Assembly (NCBI GenBank): GCA_947497175.1
Contig: CANMFM010000007.1
Span: 457,798-521,797 of the forward strand
Direction of reading: 5' to 3'
From: an uncultured Aquimarina sp.
GTDB lineage: Bacteria > Bacteroidota > Bacteroidia > Flavobacteriales > Flavobacteriaceae
DNA length: 64,000 bases
The notes under the pieces are model-generated. The model was not told the origin of the DNA. It worked only from the letters and a program-made list of their open reading frames with translations, and searched no databases. Of the stretch, positions 26,987 through 35,935 are shown in pieces; position 1 is the stretch's first letter; every line of letters begins with the position of its first letter. A program made the translations under genes and the position numbers.

Positions 26987-27064
26987 TTCATTACAACAAA
27001 AACCAGAACTGATACTCTTTTACACGATCTCTTAAAACGCACTACTGGTTTTATGTCTTTTATC

Positions 27065-27700
27065 TTATAATTTCACCACATCAGAATCTTTTGCCAAGTC
27101 CATAATTTCTGGATAATGTTCTTTCATATTCGTTAACATAAAATCAACCGGAACATCTTCAAAGTATCCATAATCTTCCAGATATTCCATAAAAACATTT
27201 CCTTCATTATTAAATTCCTGAAGAATTGAGTCATTTTCACCATCAAACGCTAAAGGTGCTACATTACACATTTTACATAACGATTCATTAAAAGCGGGCG
27301 ATGCTTTGAGCCATTTCCCATTTAGATACACATTGATCATTCCATGAGGAGTAAGTTCATTGGTCCCAAATTTTTGTATTAATCGCTCTACAGCAATATG
27401 GTTTTTAACCTTAGCTAAATGAATCCTTGCCGGAATCCCTACAGCCCGTAAGCAAGCCACTAACAAAATTGACTTATCAATACAGTGACCTGTTGTTTTT
27501 TTTACAATGTAACTCGCCTTATACGCTTCTTTTAAAAAACTTATTGTATAGGGATCATATTTCCATCCATCTCTTATATTAAAGTATAATTGTATCGCTT
27601 TTTCTTTATTAGTCAGTTTATCTGTCTTAAATTCTTTTACAATATTCTGAATTTCATCCGTTTCATAATCAAAATATGCTGTGGCTGCTAAATAATCCAT
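27065..27700 (-). CDS. Transglutaminase-like domain protein
   Basis: Cytoplasmic protein of 211 residues with a papain-like transglutaminase-core pattern. The nucleophile lies in KTTGHCIDKSILLVACLRAVGIPARIH, the His in KNHIAVE, and the Asn/Asp region in MINVYLNGKWLKASPAFNE. Upstream, KAIQLYFNIRDGWKYDPY is the helix that normally precedes the domain. No signal peptide is seen. Bacterial members act as proteases, amidases or acyl transferases; why one lies in a lipid catabolism operon is not clear. It is 63 bp after the kinase-like gene. Confidence 0.8.
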   Translation of the reverse strand: MDYLAATAYFDYETDEIQNIVKEFKTDKLTNKEKAIQLYFNIRDGWKYDPYTISFLKEAYKASYIVKKTTGHCIDKSILLVACLRAVGIPARIHLAKVKNHIAVERLIQKFGTNELTPHGMINVYLNGKWLKASPAFNESLCKMCNVAPLAFDGENDSILQEFNNEGNVFMEYLEDYGYFEDVPVDFMLTNMKEHYPEIMDLAKDSDVVKL

Positions 27701-27763
27701 TTAATACATTTTAAGGTGATTCAAAAAAAGAGGTCACCGATATATTATATTTGCTGTTTTATA

Positions 27764-28816
27764 TTAATCTATTTTATTTTTTTGAATGGCCTGTAATGCC
27801 AGATTACAAAGTAACTCTGCAGCTTTATTGAGTTGTGCAAATCGTGGATCTGTTGTAAGCCCTTTGCTATATCTATAATAAATTTGTTGGGCGATCACTG
27901 CGATTTTAAAAAGTCCAAAGGCATAATAAAATACAAGATGCGCTACTTCTTTACCGCTTTTTTGAGTATATAGTTCAACAATTTCGCTTCTACCTGGATT
28001 ACCATCCATAATTGTAGGTGATGGAATCCCTTGCTGTACAAAGGGATGATCGCTGGCCATGGTCCAGTATCCGAGAGAGGTGCCCAAATCCATTAAAGGA
28101 TCACCAAGTGTTGCCATTTCCCAGTCTAATACCGCAGTAACTTCATTCCAACTATCGTCTTTAAATACTACATTATCATATTTAAAATCATTATGAACCA
28201 AGCTATGTCTATAGGTTGCAGGTTGATTTTCTTCCATCCATCGCATTACTTTTTCTGCTGCCGGAACGTCTTCTGTAGCCGCTTTAAGATATTGTTTCCC
28301 CCAATTGAGAACCTGTCTTTCGACATATCCTTCGGGTTTTCCTAAATCTTCTAATCCTGCAGCTTTGTAATCTATATGATGAAGTTCAACAAAAGTATCT
28401 AACCATGAATTTGCAATAGTTTTGAAATCATTCGCAGAAATATTTCGTTTTTTAGCCTCATGCACATTAAGAATGATCCCTTCTACTTTTTCCATAACAT
28501 AAAAAGGGCACCCTAAAATATTTTCATCTTCAGTAAACGTATACATTTTAGGCACTTTTGGAAACGCACTATAAATCCCAGATTGCACCTTGAACTCACG
28601 CCCCATGTCGTGGCCTCTTTTAATAGCTCCAAAAGGTGGTCTGCGCAATACATATTCTTTATCCTCTATTTGTATTAGATAGGTAAGATTAGAGTATCCG
28701 TGAGTAAATTGTGTTACTTGCCAATCGCTCTTATTATTGGCAATAAGCCCTTCTTTTTGAAGAAAAGTTTTTAATGTTTTTTCGTTTAGGTTTTCGCCTT
28801 TACGTACGTTTTGCAT
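27764..28816 (-). CDS. APH-family phosphotransferase (ACAD10/11 kinase-domain-like)
   Basis: Protein of 350 residues in the aminoglycoside phosphotransferase/choline kinase fold. The N-lobe has YLIQIEDKEYVLRRPPFGAIKRGHDM and the C-lobe has the catalytic loop LVHNDFKYDNVVFKDDSW (HxD-x4-N) and the metal-binding VLDWEMATLGDPLMDLG. The next gene downstream is an acyl-CoA dehydrogenase 57 bp... upstream in coordinate terms on the same minus-strand message. In animals these two domains are fused as ACAD10/11, and in Pseudomonas as LvaA plus LvaC, where the kinase phosphorylates the 4-hydroxyl of a 4-hydroxyacyl-CoA. I infer the same role here. Confidence 0.82.
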   Translation of the reverse strand: MQNVRKGENLNEKTLKTFLQKEGLIANNKSDWQVTQFTHGYSNLTYLIQIEDKEYVLRRPPFGAIKRGHDMGREFKVQSGIYSAFPKVPKMYTFTEDENILGCPFYVMEKVEGIILNVHEAKKRNISANDFKTIANSWLDTFVELHHIDYKAAGLEDLGKPEGYVERQVLNWGKQYLKAATEDVPAAEKVMRWMEENQPATYRHSLVHNDFKYDNVVFKDDSWNEVTAVLDWEMATLGDPLMDLGTSLGYWTMASDHPFVQQGIPSPTIMDGNPGRSEIVELYTQKSGKEVAHLVFYYAFGLFKIAVIAQQIYYRYSKGLTTDPRFAQLNKAAELLCNLALQAIQKNKID

Positions 28817-28872
28817 GGTTTATATTGATTAGAGAGTCTCTGATGTGTTGAAATCAACAATTAAATTGACAC

Positions 28873-30096
28873 TTATATGTTGTTCTTAGCATAGGTATTG
28901 ATTACACTTTTTCCGAGTTGATACATATGTACTTCATCTGGTCCATCGGCTAAGCGAAGCATACGTGCGGCAACAAAAAAATGTGCTAATGGGGTGTCTG
29001 GCCCAACCCCTTTACCTCCATGAATCTGCATAGCCCTGTCTATGACGTTTAGGGCCATATTGGGAGCCACAATTTTGATCATTGCTATTAAATCCTTTGA
29101 GGTTTTATTCCCTTCTTTATCCATTTTGTCAGCTGCCGAAAGTGTTAATAATCTCGCTTGTTCGATTTCGCATTTAGATTGTGCTATTTCCTGACGTATA
29201 CTACTAAAATCTTTAAATGTTTTACCAAAAGCAATACGCTCTGAAGCCCTTTGGGACATTAATTCTAATGACCGCTGAGCCATACCAATTAATCGCATAC
29301 AGTGATGAATACGTCCAGGACCTAATCGACCCTGAGCAATTTCAAAACCTCGACCTTCTCCTAAAATTAGGTATTCTTTGGGAACACGAACATTTTCTAG
29401 TACAATCTCGGCATGACCTTCTGGAGAGTCGTAAAAACCAAATACCGATAATGGCCTTATAATTTTTAAGCCAGGAGTATCCATAGGTACTAAAATCATG
29501 CTTTGTTGTTGGTGTCTTGGAGCATTAGGATCTGTTTTTCCCATTACAATGGCAATCTTGCAATGCGGATCCATACCACCAGAGGACCACCATTTGCGAC
29601 CATTAATAATATAATGATCCCCATCTCTGGTAATAGAGGTTTCAATATTTGTTGCGTCTGAAGAAGCTACCTGAGGCTCAGTCATTAAAAAGGCCGAGCG
29701 TATATCACCATTCATTAACGGTGTTAACCATTTCTTTTGCTGATCTGGAGAGCCATACTTGGCCAAAACTTCCATGTTGCCTGTATCTGGAGCATTGCAA
29801 TTAAATACCTCTGAAGACCACAATACGCGTCCCATAATCTCTGCTAACGGAGCATATTCTAAATTGGTCAGTCCCGGACTTAAAGATCCATAACTTTTAG
29901 GTAGAAAAAGATTCCACAATCCGGCATCTTTTGCCTTTGTTTTAAGCTCCTCTATTCCTGGCCATCGTTTCCAACGATTATCAGGGTTATAATTAAAAGC
30001 ACTTACTTCTTCTTCAATAGGAAGAATATGTTCTTCAAAAAAAGTGTTGAGTTTTTTTTGAAGTGATATGGTTTCTTTGGTGTAATTAAAGTTCAT
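28873..30096 (-). CDS. Acyl-CoA dehydrogenase (ACAD10/11- or LvaC-like)
   Basis: FAD-dependent acyl-CoA dehydrogenase fold, 407 residues. Signatures: [20 protein letters not shown] (substrate/FAD region), [35 protein letters not shown], and [18 protein letters not shown] near the C-terminus. Because it is transcribed just before an APH-type kinase gene, it fits the split form of ACAD11, in which the dehydrogenase domain removes phosphate from a 4-phosphoacyl-CoA to give an enoyl-CoA rather than carrying out ordinary dehydrogenation. That assignment is inference from gene order; a normal acyl-CoA dehydrogenase is the alternative. Confidence 0.88.
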   Translation of the reverse strand: MNFNYTKETISLQKKLNTFFEEHILPIEEEVSAFNYNPDNRWKRWPGIEELKTKAKDAGLWNLFLPKSYGSLSPGLTNLEYAPLAEIMGRVLWSSEVFNCNAPDTGNMEVLAKYGSPDQQKKWLTPLMNGDIRSAFLMTEPQVASSDATNIETSITRDGDHYIINGRKWWSSGGMDPHCKIAIVMGKTDPNAPRHQQQSMILVPMDTPGLKIIRPLSVFGFYDSPEGHAEIVLENVRVPKEYLILGEGRGFEIAQGRLGPGRIHHCMRLIGMAQRSLELMSQRASERIAFGKTFKDFSSIRQEIAQSKCEIEQARLLTLSAADKMDKEGNKTSKDLIAMIKIVAPNMALNVIDRAMQIHGGKGVGPDTPLAHFFVAARMLRLADGPDEVHMYQLGKSVINTYAKNNI

Positions 30097-30151
30097 AATT
30101 AGAGTCGTTAATAAAAAGATTCCTGTCTACAAAGGAATAATAGGAAATCGA

Positions 30152-30928
30152 TTATCCAGCAATCATATATCCACCATCAGCGTTATACACACCACCTGTC
30201 ATATAAGAACCTGCATCAGATGCTAACAGGCAAACTACCCCCGCCATTTCTTCTGGCATCCCCATTCTGGCACTTGGTAATGTTTTTTCAATTTTATGAA
30301 GTAACTGCTCATTTTGCCAAAGGGCAGCACTAAATTTGGTTTTGATCAGACCAGGGCACAAAACATTAGCGCGAATACCGTATTTTCCCCATTCTTTAGC
30401 TTGATTTTTTGTAAGCATTAGTAACGCAGCTTTACTTGTACTGTATAATCCTAAGCCTGCTCCGGGATGTAGTGCTTCTACTGAGGCTATATTAATGATA
30501 CTTCCTCCGCCGCGTTCTTTCATTGAAGATAGTGCTAAATTTGATAACATCCATGGTGCTTTCACATTGACATCCATAATCTTATCAAAAACACCTTCTT
30601 CTGCATCTTCAATAGGACCAAAAATCGGATTGATTGCCGCATTATTTACTAAGATATCGACACCTCCATAATGTGCTATTGTTTTTTGAATAAGATGTTC
30701 TCGTTGTTCGGCCTTACCAATATGACAAGCAATTCCAGTGGCTTCTAAATCAGCCTTTTTAAATTCTGCAACAACCTCATCTACTGCTTCCTGACTTCGA
30801 CTACTGATCACGACTTTGGCACCATGCTCTGCCAAACCTTGTGCGATTGCTTTTCCTATTCCTTTACTTGATCCGGTTACAACGGCTACTTTTCCTTCCA
30901 GATTAAAGGATTGTTTAATACTATTCAT
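30152..30928 (-). CDS. SDR family oxidoreductase
   Basis: Classical SDR of 258 residues. Cofactor motif VTGSSKGIGKAIAQGLAEHGA, NNAAINPIFG, catalytic Ser in NIASVEALHPG, and YSTSKAA with active-site Tyr and Lys. The SAxxxRMGMPEEMAGV and TGGVYNADGGYM segments are typical of the C-terminal half. It lies between the two acyl-CoA dehydrogenase genes with gaps of 55 and 27 bp, so it is probably a 3-hydroxyacyl-CoA or alcohol dehydrogenase of that operon. The cluster has at least three SDRs, which suggests substrate-specific oxidations. Confidence 0.9.
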   Translation of the reverse strand: MNSIKQSFNLEGKVAVVTGSSKGIGKAIAQGLAEHGAKVVISSRSQEAVDEVVAEFKKADLEATGIACHIGKAEQREHLIQKTIAHYGGVDILVNNAAINPIFGPIEDAEEGVFDKIMDVNVKAPWMLSNLALSSMKERGGGSIINIASVEALHPGAGLGLYSTSKAALLMLTKNQAKEWGKYGIRANVLCPGLIKTKFSAALWQNEQLLHKIEKTLPSARMGMPEEMAGVVCLLASDAGSYMTGGVYNADGGYMIAG

Positions 30929-30955
30929 GTATGGGTTAGAGATTTATGATTTGAA

Positions 30956-32770
30956 TTAAATAAAAAGTTCTTTTTCTCCTGCTACAGTAAGCACTTCTTC
31001 ATTCATTAAAACTTCTGCAAGACCAACAGTTTTTGGCAACTCGTATTTAAAAAAGAACCTCATTGCATGAATTTTACTTTCGTAGAAGTCTTCAGAATAT
31101 TTTTTCTCCCCCTTAATCAGGGCTCCTTTAGCATGAATGCCGATATCCAACCATACCCATGCCATGGTAACAGTACTAAAGAATTCCATAAACGGTGTTG
31201 CATCTGATAAAAATCGCTCATAGTCACCTTTTTGAGCAAAACCTACCAAAAAGCGTATCACTTTTTGCGTTAACTTAAGTTTTTCTGCTAGTGTGCTGGC
31301 GTATATTTTAAGGTTATCATATTTTAAAGCTTCTTGTATACTTTGCATCACTTCTGCTGTTAAAAGCTCTAAGGCTTTACCATTTTCCATCAGTAATTTT
31401 CTACCCAATAAATCTTGTGATTGTATCCCTGTTGTTCCTTCATAAATCGGAAAAATACGAATATCTCTATGATACTGTTGCAGAATAAAATCTGAACAGA
31501 ACCCATATCCTCCGAGTACTTGCAACCCGTTAGAAACTGCTTGCGCTCCCATCTCTGAAGGATACGTTTTTACCATTGGAATAATTAGTTCTAATAATAA
31601 AGCGTACTTTTCCTTTTCGGAAGGATCCTGAATCGTTTCTTTGAGATCATAGTATTTTGAAGCTAATAACACCAAACTTAAAGAGCCCTCTGATACTACT
31701 TTTTGTTGTAATAGCATTCTACGCACATCTGGGTGATTAATAATTAAAGTCTGCCCGGTTTCAACATCTTTCTTTCCAGAACTTGTTAGTTTACGCCCTT
31801 GTGGTCGTTCTTTTGCATATTGTAGTGAAGCATGATATGCCGCTGAAGCAATTGCCGCTGCTCCTCGACCCACAGCGATACGAGCGCCATTCATCATTAA
31901 AAACATATATTTTAATCCTTGATGGGCCTCACCAACTAACCAACCCTGACAATCATCTGCATCACCAAACCCCAGATGGGTTGTGCAATATCCTCGCTGT
32001 CCTAATTTTTGAAAATCGGCAACTGTAGTAACATCATTTGTGGTTAACCCTCCTTTGCCATCGGGTCGCTTTTTTGGCACAACAAATAACGAAATCCCTT
32101 TGGTACCTGCGGGAGCACCTTCGATACGAGCTAATACCAGATGTACAAAGTTATCAGCATATTGATGGTCGCCACCAGAGATAAATATTTTTTGACCAGA
32201 AATTTTATAGTACCCCTTTTCTGTAGGCACTGCTTTTGTTACTACGTCTGATAAAGAACTACCCGCTTGCGGTTCGGTAAGACACATTGTGCCTCCCCAG
32301 TCTCCTGAAATCATATGAGGCACGTACATCTCGTTAAGTTCTTTACTACCAAAATGCACTATCAATTCGGCTGCACCAAGAGTAAGCCCTACATAGCCTG
32401 GTAAATGATTATTTGCCGCATCTTGTATAAACGCCGAAGCTGTATACGCCATCATTGGCATTTGCAAGCCTCCGGCATCATAATTAAAAGTACCAGAAAT
32501 GAGTCCCATCTCTCCTCCTTTCTTCATCATCACTTCTACTTGTTTATGTACAATTACAGTACCCTCTTTATAATAAGCAGGGTTCTCGTCCATTTCTTTA
32601 ATATACGGAAAAAGCTCTCTGTCTGAGAATTCTTTAACAGAATCTAAAAACATGTCTAAAGATGCTGCATCATGATCAGCAAAACGATCTTGCTGTAATA
32701 CTTCTTCTAATTGATGAACATCGTATAAAAGATACTTTAGAGTTTCAAAATCTATATATTCATTGGCCAT
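30956..32770 (-). CDS. Acyl-CoA dehydrogenase, long (DmdC/FadE-like) form
   Basis: FAD-linked acyl-CoA dehydrogenase of 604 residues, longer than the usual 380-400 because of an extra C-terminal helical domain (about 470-604), as in the DmdC (3-methylmercaptopropionyl-CoA dehydrogenase) and related group. Seen motifs: MCLTEPQAGSSLSDVVTKA, GQKIFISGGDHQYADN, MMNGARIAVGRGAAAIASAAYHASLQYA, VLGGYGFCSDFILQQYHRDIRIFPIYEGTTGIQSQDLLGRK (family end signature). It is the first gene of the cluster after a 252-bp gap that holds a perfect 20-bp palindrome. Substrate unknown; medium- or long-chain acyl-CoA is likely. Confidence 0.9.
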   Translation of the reverse strand: MANEYIDFETLKYLLYDVHQLEEVLQQDRFADHDAASLDMFLDSVKEFSDRELFPYIKEMDENPAYYKEGTVIVHKQVEVMMKKGGEMGLISGTFNYDAGGLQMPMMAYTASAFIQDAANNHLPGYVGLTLGAAELIVHFGSKELNEMYVPHMISGDWGGTMCLTEPQAGSSLSDVVTKAVPTEKGYYKISGQKIFISGGDHQYADNFVHLVLARIEGAPAGTKGISLFVVPKKRPDGKGGLTTNDVTTVADFQKLGQRGYCTTHLGFGDADDCQGWLVGEAHQGLKYMFLMMNGARIAVGRGAAAIASAAYHASLQYAKERPQGRKLTSSGKKDVETGQTLIINHPDVRRMLLQQKVVSEGSLSLVLLASKYYDLKETIQDPSEKEKYALLLELIIPMVKTYPSEMGAQAVSNGLQVLGGYGFCSDFILQQYHRDIRIFPIYEGTTGIQSQDLLGRKLLMENGKALELLTAEVMQSIQEALKYDNLKIYASTLAEKLKLTQKVIRFLVGFAQKGDYERFLSDATPFMEFFSTVTMAWVWLDIGIHAKGALIKGEKKYSEDFYESKIHAMRFFFKYELPKTVGLAEVLMNEEVLTVAGEKELFI

Positions 32771-32834
32771 GGTATAGCATTTTTAAAGGTGAGTATTAAT
32801 CATACACTAAATTTCGTGAATATTTGACAGATTC

Positions 32835-32854
32835 TTATTAAACTAGTTTAATAA
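32835..32854. promoter_or_regulatory. Perfect 20-bp palindrome upstream of the acyl-CoA operon
   Basis: TTATTAAACTAGTTTAATAA is identical to its reverse complement. It lies 65 bp before the start of the first acyl-CoA dehydrogenase gene, where an operator for a dimeric repressor (for example a TetR-family fatty-acid regulator) would be expected. There is no T tract or loop, so it is not a terminator. Confidence 0.55.
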
Positions 32855-33022
32855 ATATCATATTTTAGATTTCTCTTAACTTTTATTAAAAAATAACAAC
32901 ACGTTGAGAGACTATAATAGTGTTGTTTCTTCTCTTTACTATTATACAGATAAGAAATAATAGCACACTACCTCGGGACTAACCCTAAGAGTATTTATAA
33001 TAATTCTTGAGTAAAACACTAC

Positions 33023-33598
33023 TTAACGCCCTTCACTTAATCTCTTTCTGATTTTTGAAAGGCCAACCGGAGTTAATCCAAGATACGAAGCTATTAAGTA
33101 TTGGGGCACTCTTTGAAACAATGTAGGACGTTTTTCTAGTAATTGCAGATAACGTTCTTGATTAGATAGGTTTCTAAGTTGATTAATACGCTGAAAATTT
33201 ATAACAAACGTTCTTTGCATTGATAATCGACCAAAACGTTCTAATTGATGTGAATGATCAAATACTTTTTCAACATCTTTTTTTGAAATACTATAAACGA
33301 TAGAATCCTCTAAAGCTTCTAAATAGGACTCGGATTGAATCTCTTGTATATAAGGGTATAGGTCAGTAAAAAAATAACCTTCGGTAAAAAACTCCATAAC
33401 CTGTGCGGTTCCATCTTCTATAGTATAATAAGAAACACAACCCTGTTTCATAAAATAAAAATCACTTATATACCCTCCTGGTTTTAAAAGATATGCTCCC
33501 TTCTTTATGATTTTCTTCTTATAAAACTTAAGGCCATACTCCATATCCGAATCAGAGACATGCGTAAAGGATCGTATTGTTTTTTTTAGGTCTTCCAA
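33023..33598 (-). CDS. Crp/Fnr family transcriptional regulator
   Basis: Protein of 191 residues with an N-terminal cyclic-nucleotide-binding-type beta roll (GAYLLKPGGYISDFYFMKQGCVSYYTIEDGTAQVMEFFTEGYFFTD) and a C-terminal helix-turn-helix (PQYLIASYLGLTPVGLSKIRKRL). No Fe-S cysteine cluster is visible, and the residues that bind cAMP in CRP are not obvious, so the effector is unknown. This compact group is common in Bacteroidetes. It is upstream of the acyl-CoA cluster in the same direction but separated by 252 bp; control of that cluster is possible but not shown. Confidence 0.88.
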   Translation of the reverse strand: MEDLKKTIRSFTHVSDSDMEYGLKFYKKKIIKKGAYLLKPGGYISDFYFMKQGCVSYYTIEDGTAQVMEFFTEGYFFTDLYPYIQEIQSESYLEALEDSIVYSISKKDVEKVFDHSHQLERFGRLSMQRTFVINFQRINQLRNLSNQERYLQLLEKRPTLFQRVPQYLIASYLGLTPVGLSKIRKRLSEGR

Positions 33599-33858
33599 AA
33601 TATGAGTTCTATTTTAAACGAAAAAACAAAATATTTTACTATTACAAAAGTAAATCCTTAGTCTTAAATCAACACGGTTCATACCTATATAATCGTACAA
33701 TTAAAAAACATTACTGCAAATAATTAAAAATTGTGGATTTGTGTCATAAATATTTAACTTTTGTTCGTAGCTTTAAGCAACCGCATAGACAAAATTATAT
33801 GTTTATGCCACAATCTGAATACTAACAAAATCGCCTATCCAATTTAATATTGGATTTT

Positions 33859-35742
33859 ATGGATACAATTAACATTTATCAAATATTAGGTTTCCTATTT
33901 CAGGGATTTGTAATTGCATCATTAATATTGCTTTTATTCCGCTTGCGCACCATTTTGGGGCTTGGTTTACTTTTTACATCGTTGGGGTTATTTCAGTTTA
34001 TACAGGTTTTTCTTGCTAGTACACTTTATTTCGAGGTTTCAGAGTATCTTGTTGTTTCACCAGGTTCGTCAATTTTATTTTCGGCTACTCTTTTTGCCGT
34101 ACTCTTAATATATATCAAAGAAGATGCAATTACTGCCCGAAAATTGATTTATGCTTTAGTGATAGCAAATATTATTTTGTGCTTTCTATTGCTTTCTTTT
34201 CGTTTAAACATTGAAGGTTCCTATAGCTATAATCCTTTTGACATATCAACAGAATTCTTTTATACTAATGTAGCTGTTCTTTTTGTTGGAACAGCTATAC
34301 TCTTTATTGACTCTATATTAATCATCTTTATATTTGAGTTTATTTCTAAACATATTACAAATTTATTTGTAAGAATCTTAATCACTATGATTTTGGTTTT
34401 AAGTTTTGATGCTATTGGTTTTTCGCTTGGGTCATTTTGGTATTTCGAAAATTTGCAACAAGTACTCTACTCGGGGTTAGTTTCAAAAATTTTTATGGCT
34501 TTATTTTATAGTATTTTATTCACTATTTATCTGAAATACATTGAAAAAGAAACGTATCAAACCAATTATCTAAGTTTTAAAGATGTCTATCATTCTCTAA
34601 CCTATAAGCAAAAATTTGAAGTAGCAGAAAAAGCTATACAGCTTACCGAAAGCAGATATCACACCCTTACAAACCTGGTCCCCGTAGGTATTTTTATGAC
34701 CCAGGCAGATGGTAAAACTACGTTTGTAAACCCAAAATGGTGCCACATATCAGGATTATCTCAGGAAGCAGCTTTAAATGATGGGTGGTTAAACGCTGTA
34801 CATCCCGATGATCGAAAAACACTTAAGCAAGGATGGTACGATGATGCTGAAAAAAGAAAGGATTCTGATGCCGAATACAGGTTTCTAAAGCCTGATGGTT
34901 CTGTGACCTGGGTATTAGGTCAGGCTATTCCGGAGTATAACGAAAAAAATCAAATTATCGGTTATGTAGGTACAATAACCGATATTACTGAAATTAAACT
35001 ATATGAGCAGGAGCTTAATCGTTTAAAAGAAAAAGCTGAAGAAAGTGATCGCCTAAAATCAGCTTTTCTTGCAAATATGAGTCATGAAATTCGTACTCCT
35101 ATGAATGGAATATTAGGTTTAGCCGAACTATTGAAAGAGCCTAAACTTACAGGAGATGAGCAACAACTATATTTGGATCTCATTAAAGAAAGTGGAGCAC
35201 GTATGCTCAATATCATAAAGGATATTATTGACATTTCTAAAATCGAAGCAGATCAAGTCAAAGTTTTTGTGAGTGAGGTAAACATTAATGAACAAACCGA
35301 ATATCTGTATCATTTCTTTAAACCCGAAACCGATAAAAAAGGGATAACGCTAGAACTACATAATGATTTACACGAAGATCAAGCTATCATCAATACCGAT
35401 AAAGAAAAATTTAATGCGATATTAACTAATTTGGTAAAAAATGCTATTAAATATACCGATTCCGGACGAATCGAATTTGGATATCATCTTAAAAAAAATC
35501 TCTTAGAATTTTATATAAAAGATACTGGTATGGGAATTGAAAAAAAACGCCAAAAAGCTATTTTTGAGCGTTTCGTACAAGCCGATATCGGTGATCGATA
35601 TGCCCTAGAAGGAGCAGGTATAGGATTATCAATTGCAAAAGCTTATGTAGGAATGTTACACGGCGATATATGGTTAGAGAGTAAAAAAAACAAAGGCTCT
35701 ACATTTTATTTTACCATTCCTTATACGTTGTCAAAAAATTGA
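33859..35742 (+). CDS. Membrane-bound PAS-containing sensor histidine kinase
   Basis: Sensor histidine kinase of 627 residues (ATG at 33859; a TTG nine bases earlier is possible). Residues about 1-225 form six or seven hydrophobic spans. A PAS domain follows at about 265-385 (LTNLVPVGIFMTQADGKTTFVNPKWCHISG, WLNAVHPDDRK, GYVGTITDITEIK). The HisKA domain has FLANMSHEIRTPMNGILGL with phospho-acceptor His409. The HATPase domain shows the N box LTNLVKNAIKYTDSG, G1 DTGMGIEKK and G2 GAGIGLSIAKA. There is no receiver domain and no adjacent response regulator. The signal is unknown. Confidence 0.9.
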   Translation: MDTINIYQILGFLFQGFVIASLILLLFRLRTILGLGLLFTSLGLFQFIQVFLASTLYFEVSEYLVVSPGSSILFSATLFAVLLIYIKEDAITARKLIYALVIANIILCFLLLSFRLNIEGSYSYNPFDISTEFFYTNVAVLFVGTAILFIDSILIIFIFEFISKHITNLFVRILITMILVLSFDAIGFSLGSFWYFENLQQVLYSGLVSKIFMALFYSILFTIYLKYIEKETYQTNYLSFKDVYHSLTYKQKFEVAEKAIQLTESRYHTLTNLVPVGIFMTQADGKTTFVNPKWCHISGLSQEAALNDGWLNAVHPDDRKTLKQGWYDDAEKRKDSDAEYRFLKPDGSVTWVLGQAIPEYNEKNQIIGYVGTITDITEIKLYEQELNRLKEKAEESDRLKSAFLANMSHEIRTPMNGILGLAELLKEPKLTGDEQQLYLDLIKESGARMLNIIKDIIDISKIEADQVKVFVSEVNINEQTEYLYHFFKPETDKKGITLELHNDLHEDQAIINTDKEKFNAILTNLVKNAIKYTDSGRIEFGYHLKKNLLEFYIKDTGMGIEKKRQKAIFERFVQADIGDRYALEGAGIGLSIAKAYVGMLHGDIWLESKKNKGSTFYFTIPYTLSKN

Positions 35743-35788
35743 ATTTTAATACGTTTCTAAATATCTTACAAACATACCAGAATAAAAA

Positions 35789-35910
35789 GAGACGGTCTAA
35801 AAAGTCATCATTCCAAGAGAAAGAAAGAAATCTGTTAAACTTAAGTCAGTAATAATCAGATGACTTTAAAACTAAAATTTTTTGGAATCATATTCTTTTT
35901 AGACCGCCTC
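35789..35910. mobile_element. MITE-like palindromic element between convergent genes
   Basis: Ends GAGACGGTCTAAAAAG (35789-35804) and CTTTTTAGACCGCCTC (35895-35910) are inverted repeats with one mismatch. Complementarity continues inward (CATTCCAA facing TTGGAATC), and an inner hairpin AAGTCA/TGACTT sits at the centre, so the whole 122-bp unit can fold back. The end sequence recalls IS1182-like ends in Bacteroidetes (from memory), but there is no transposase. It also lies between the convergent kinase and murA genes, so it may serve as a bidirectional terminator. No clear target duplication is seen. Confidence 0.5.
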
Positions 35911-35935
35911 TTCTTACGATATTATATTCTTACTA

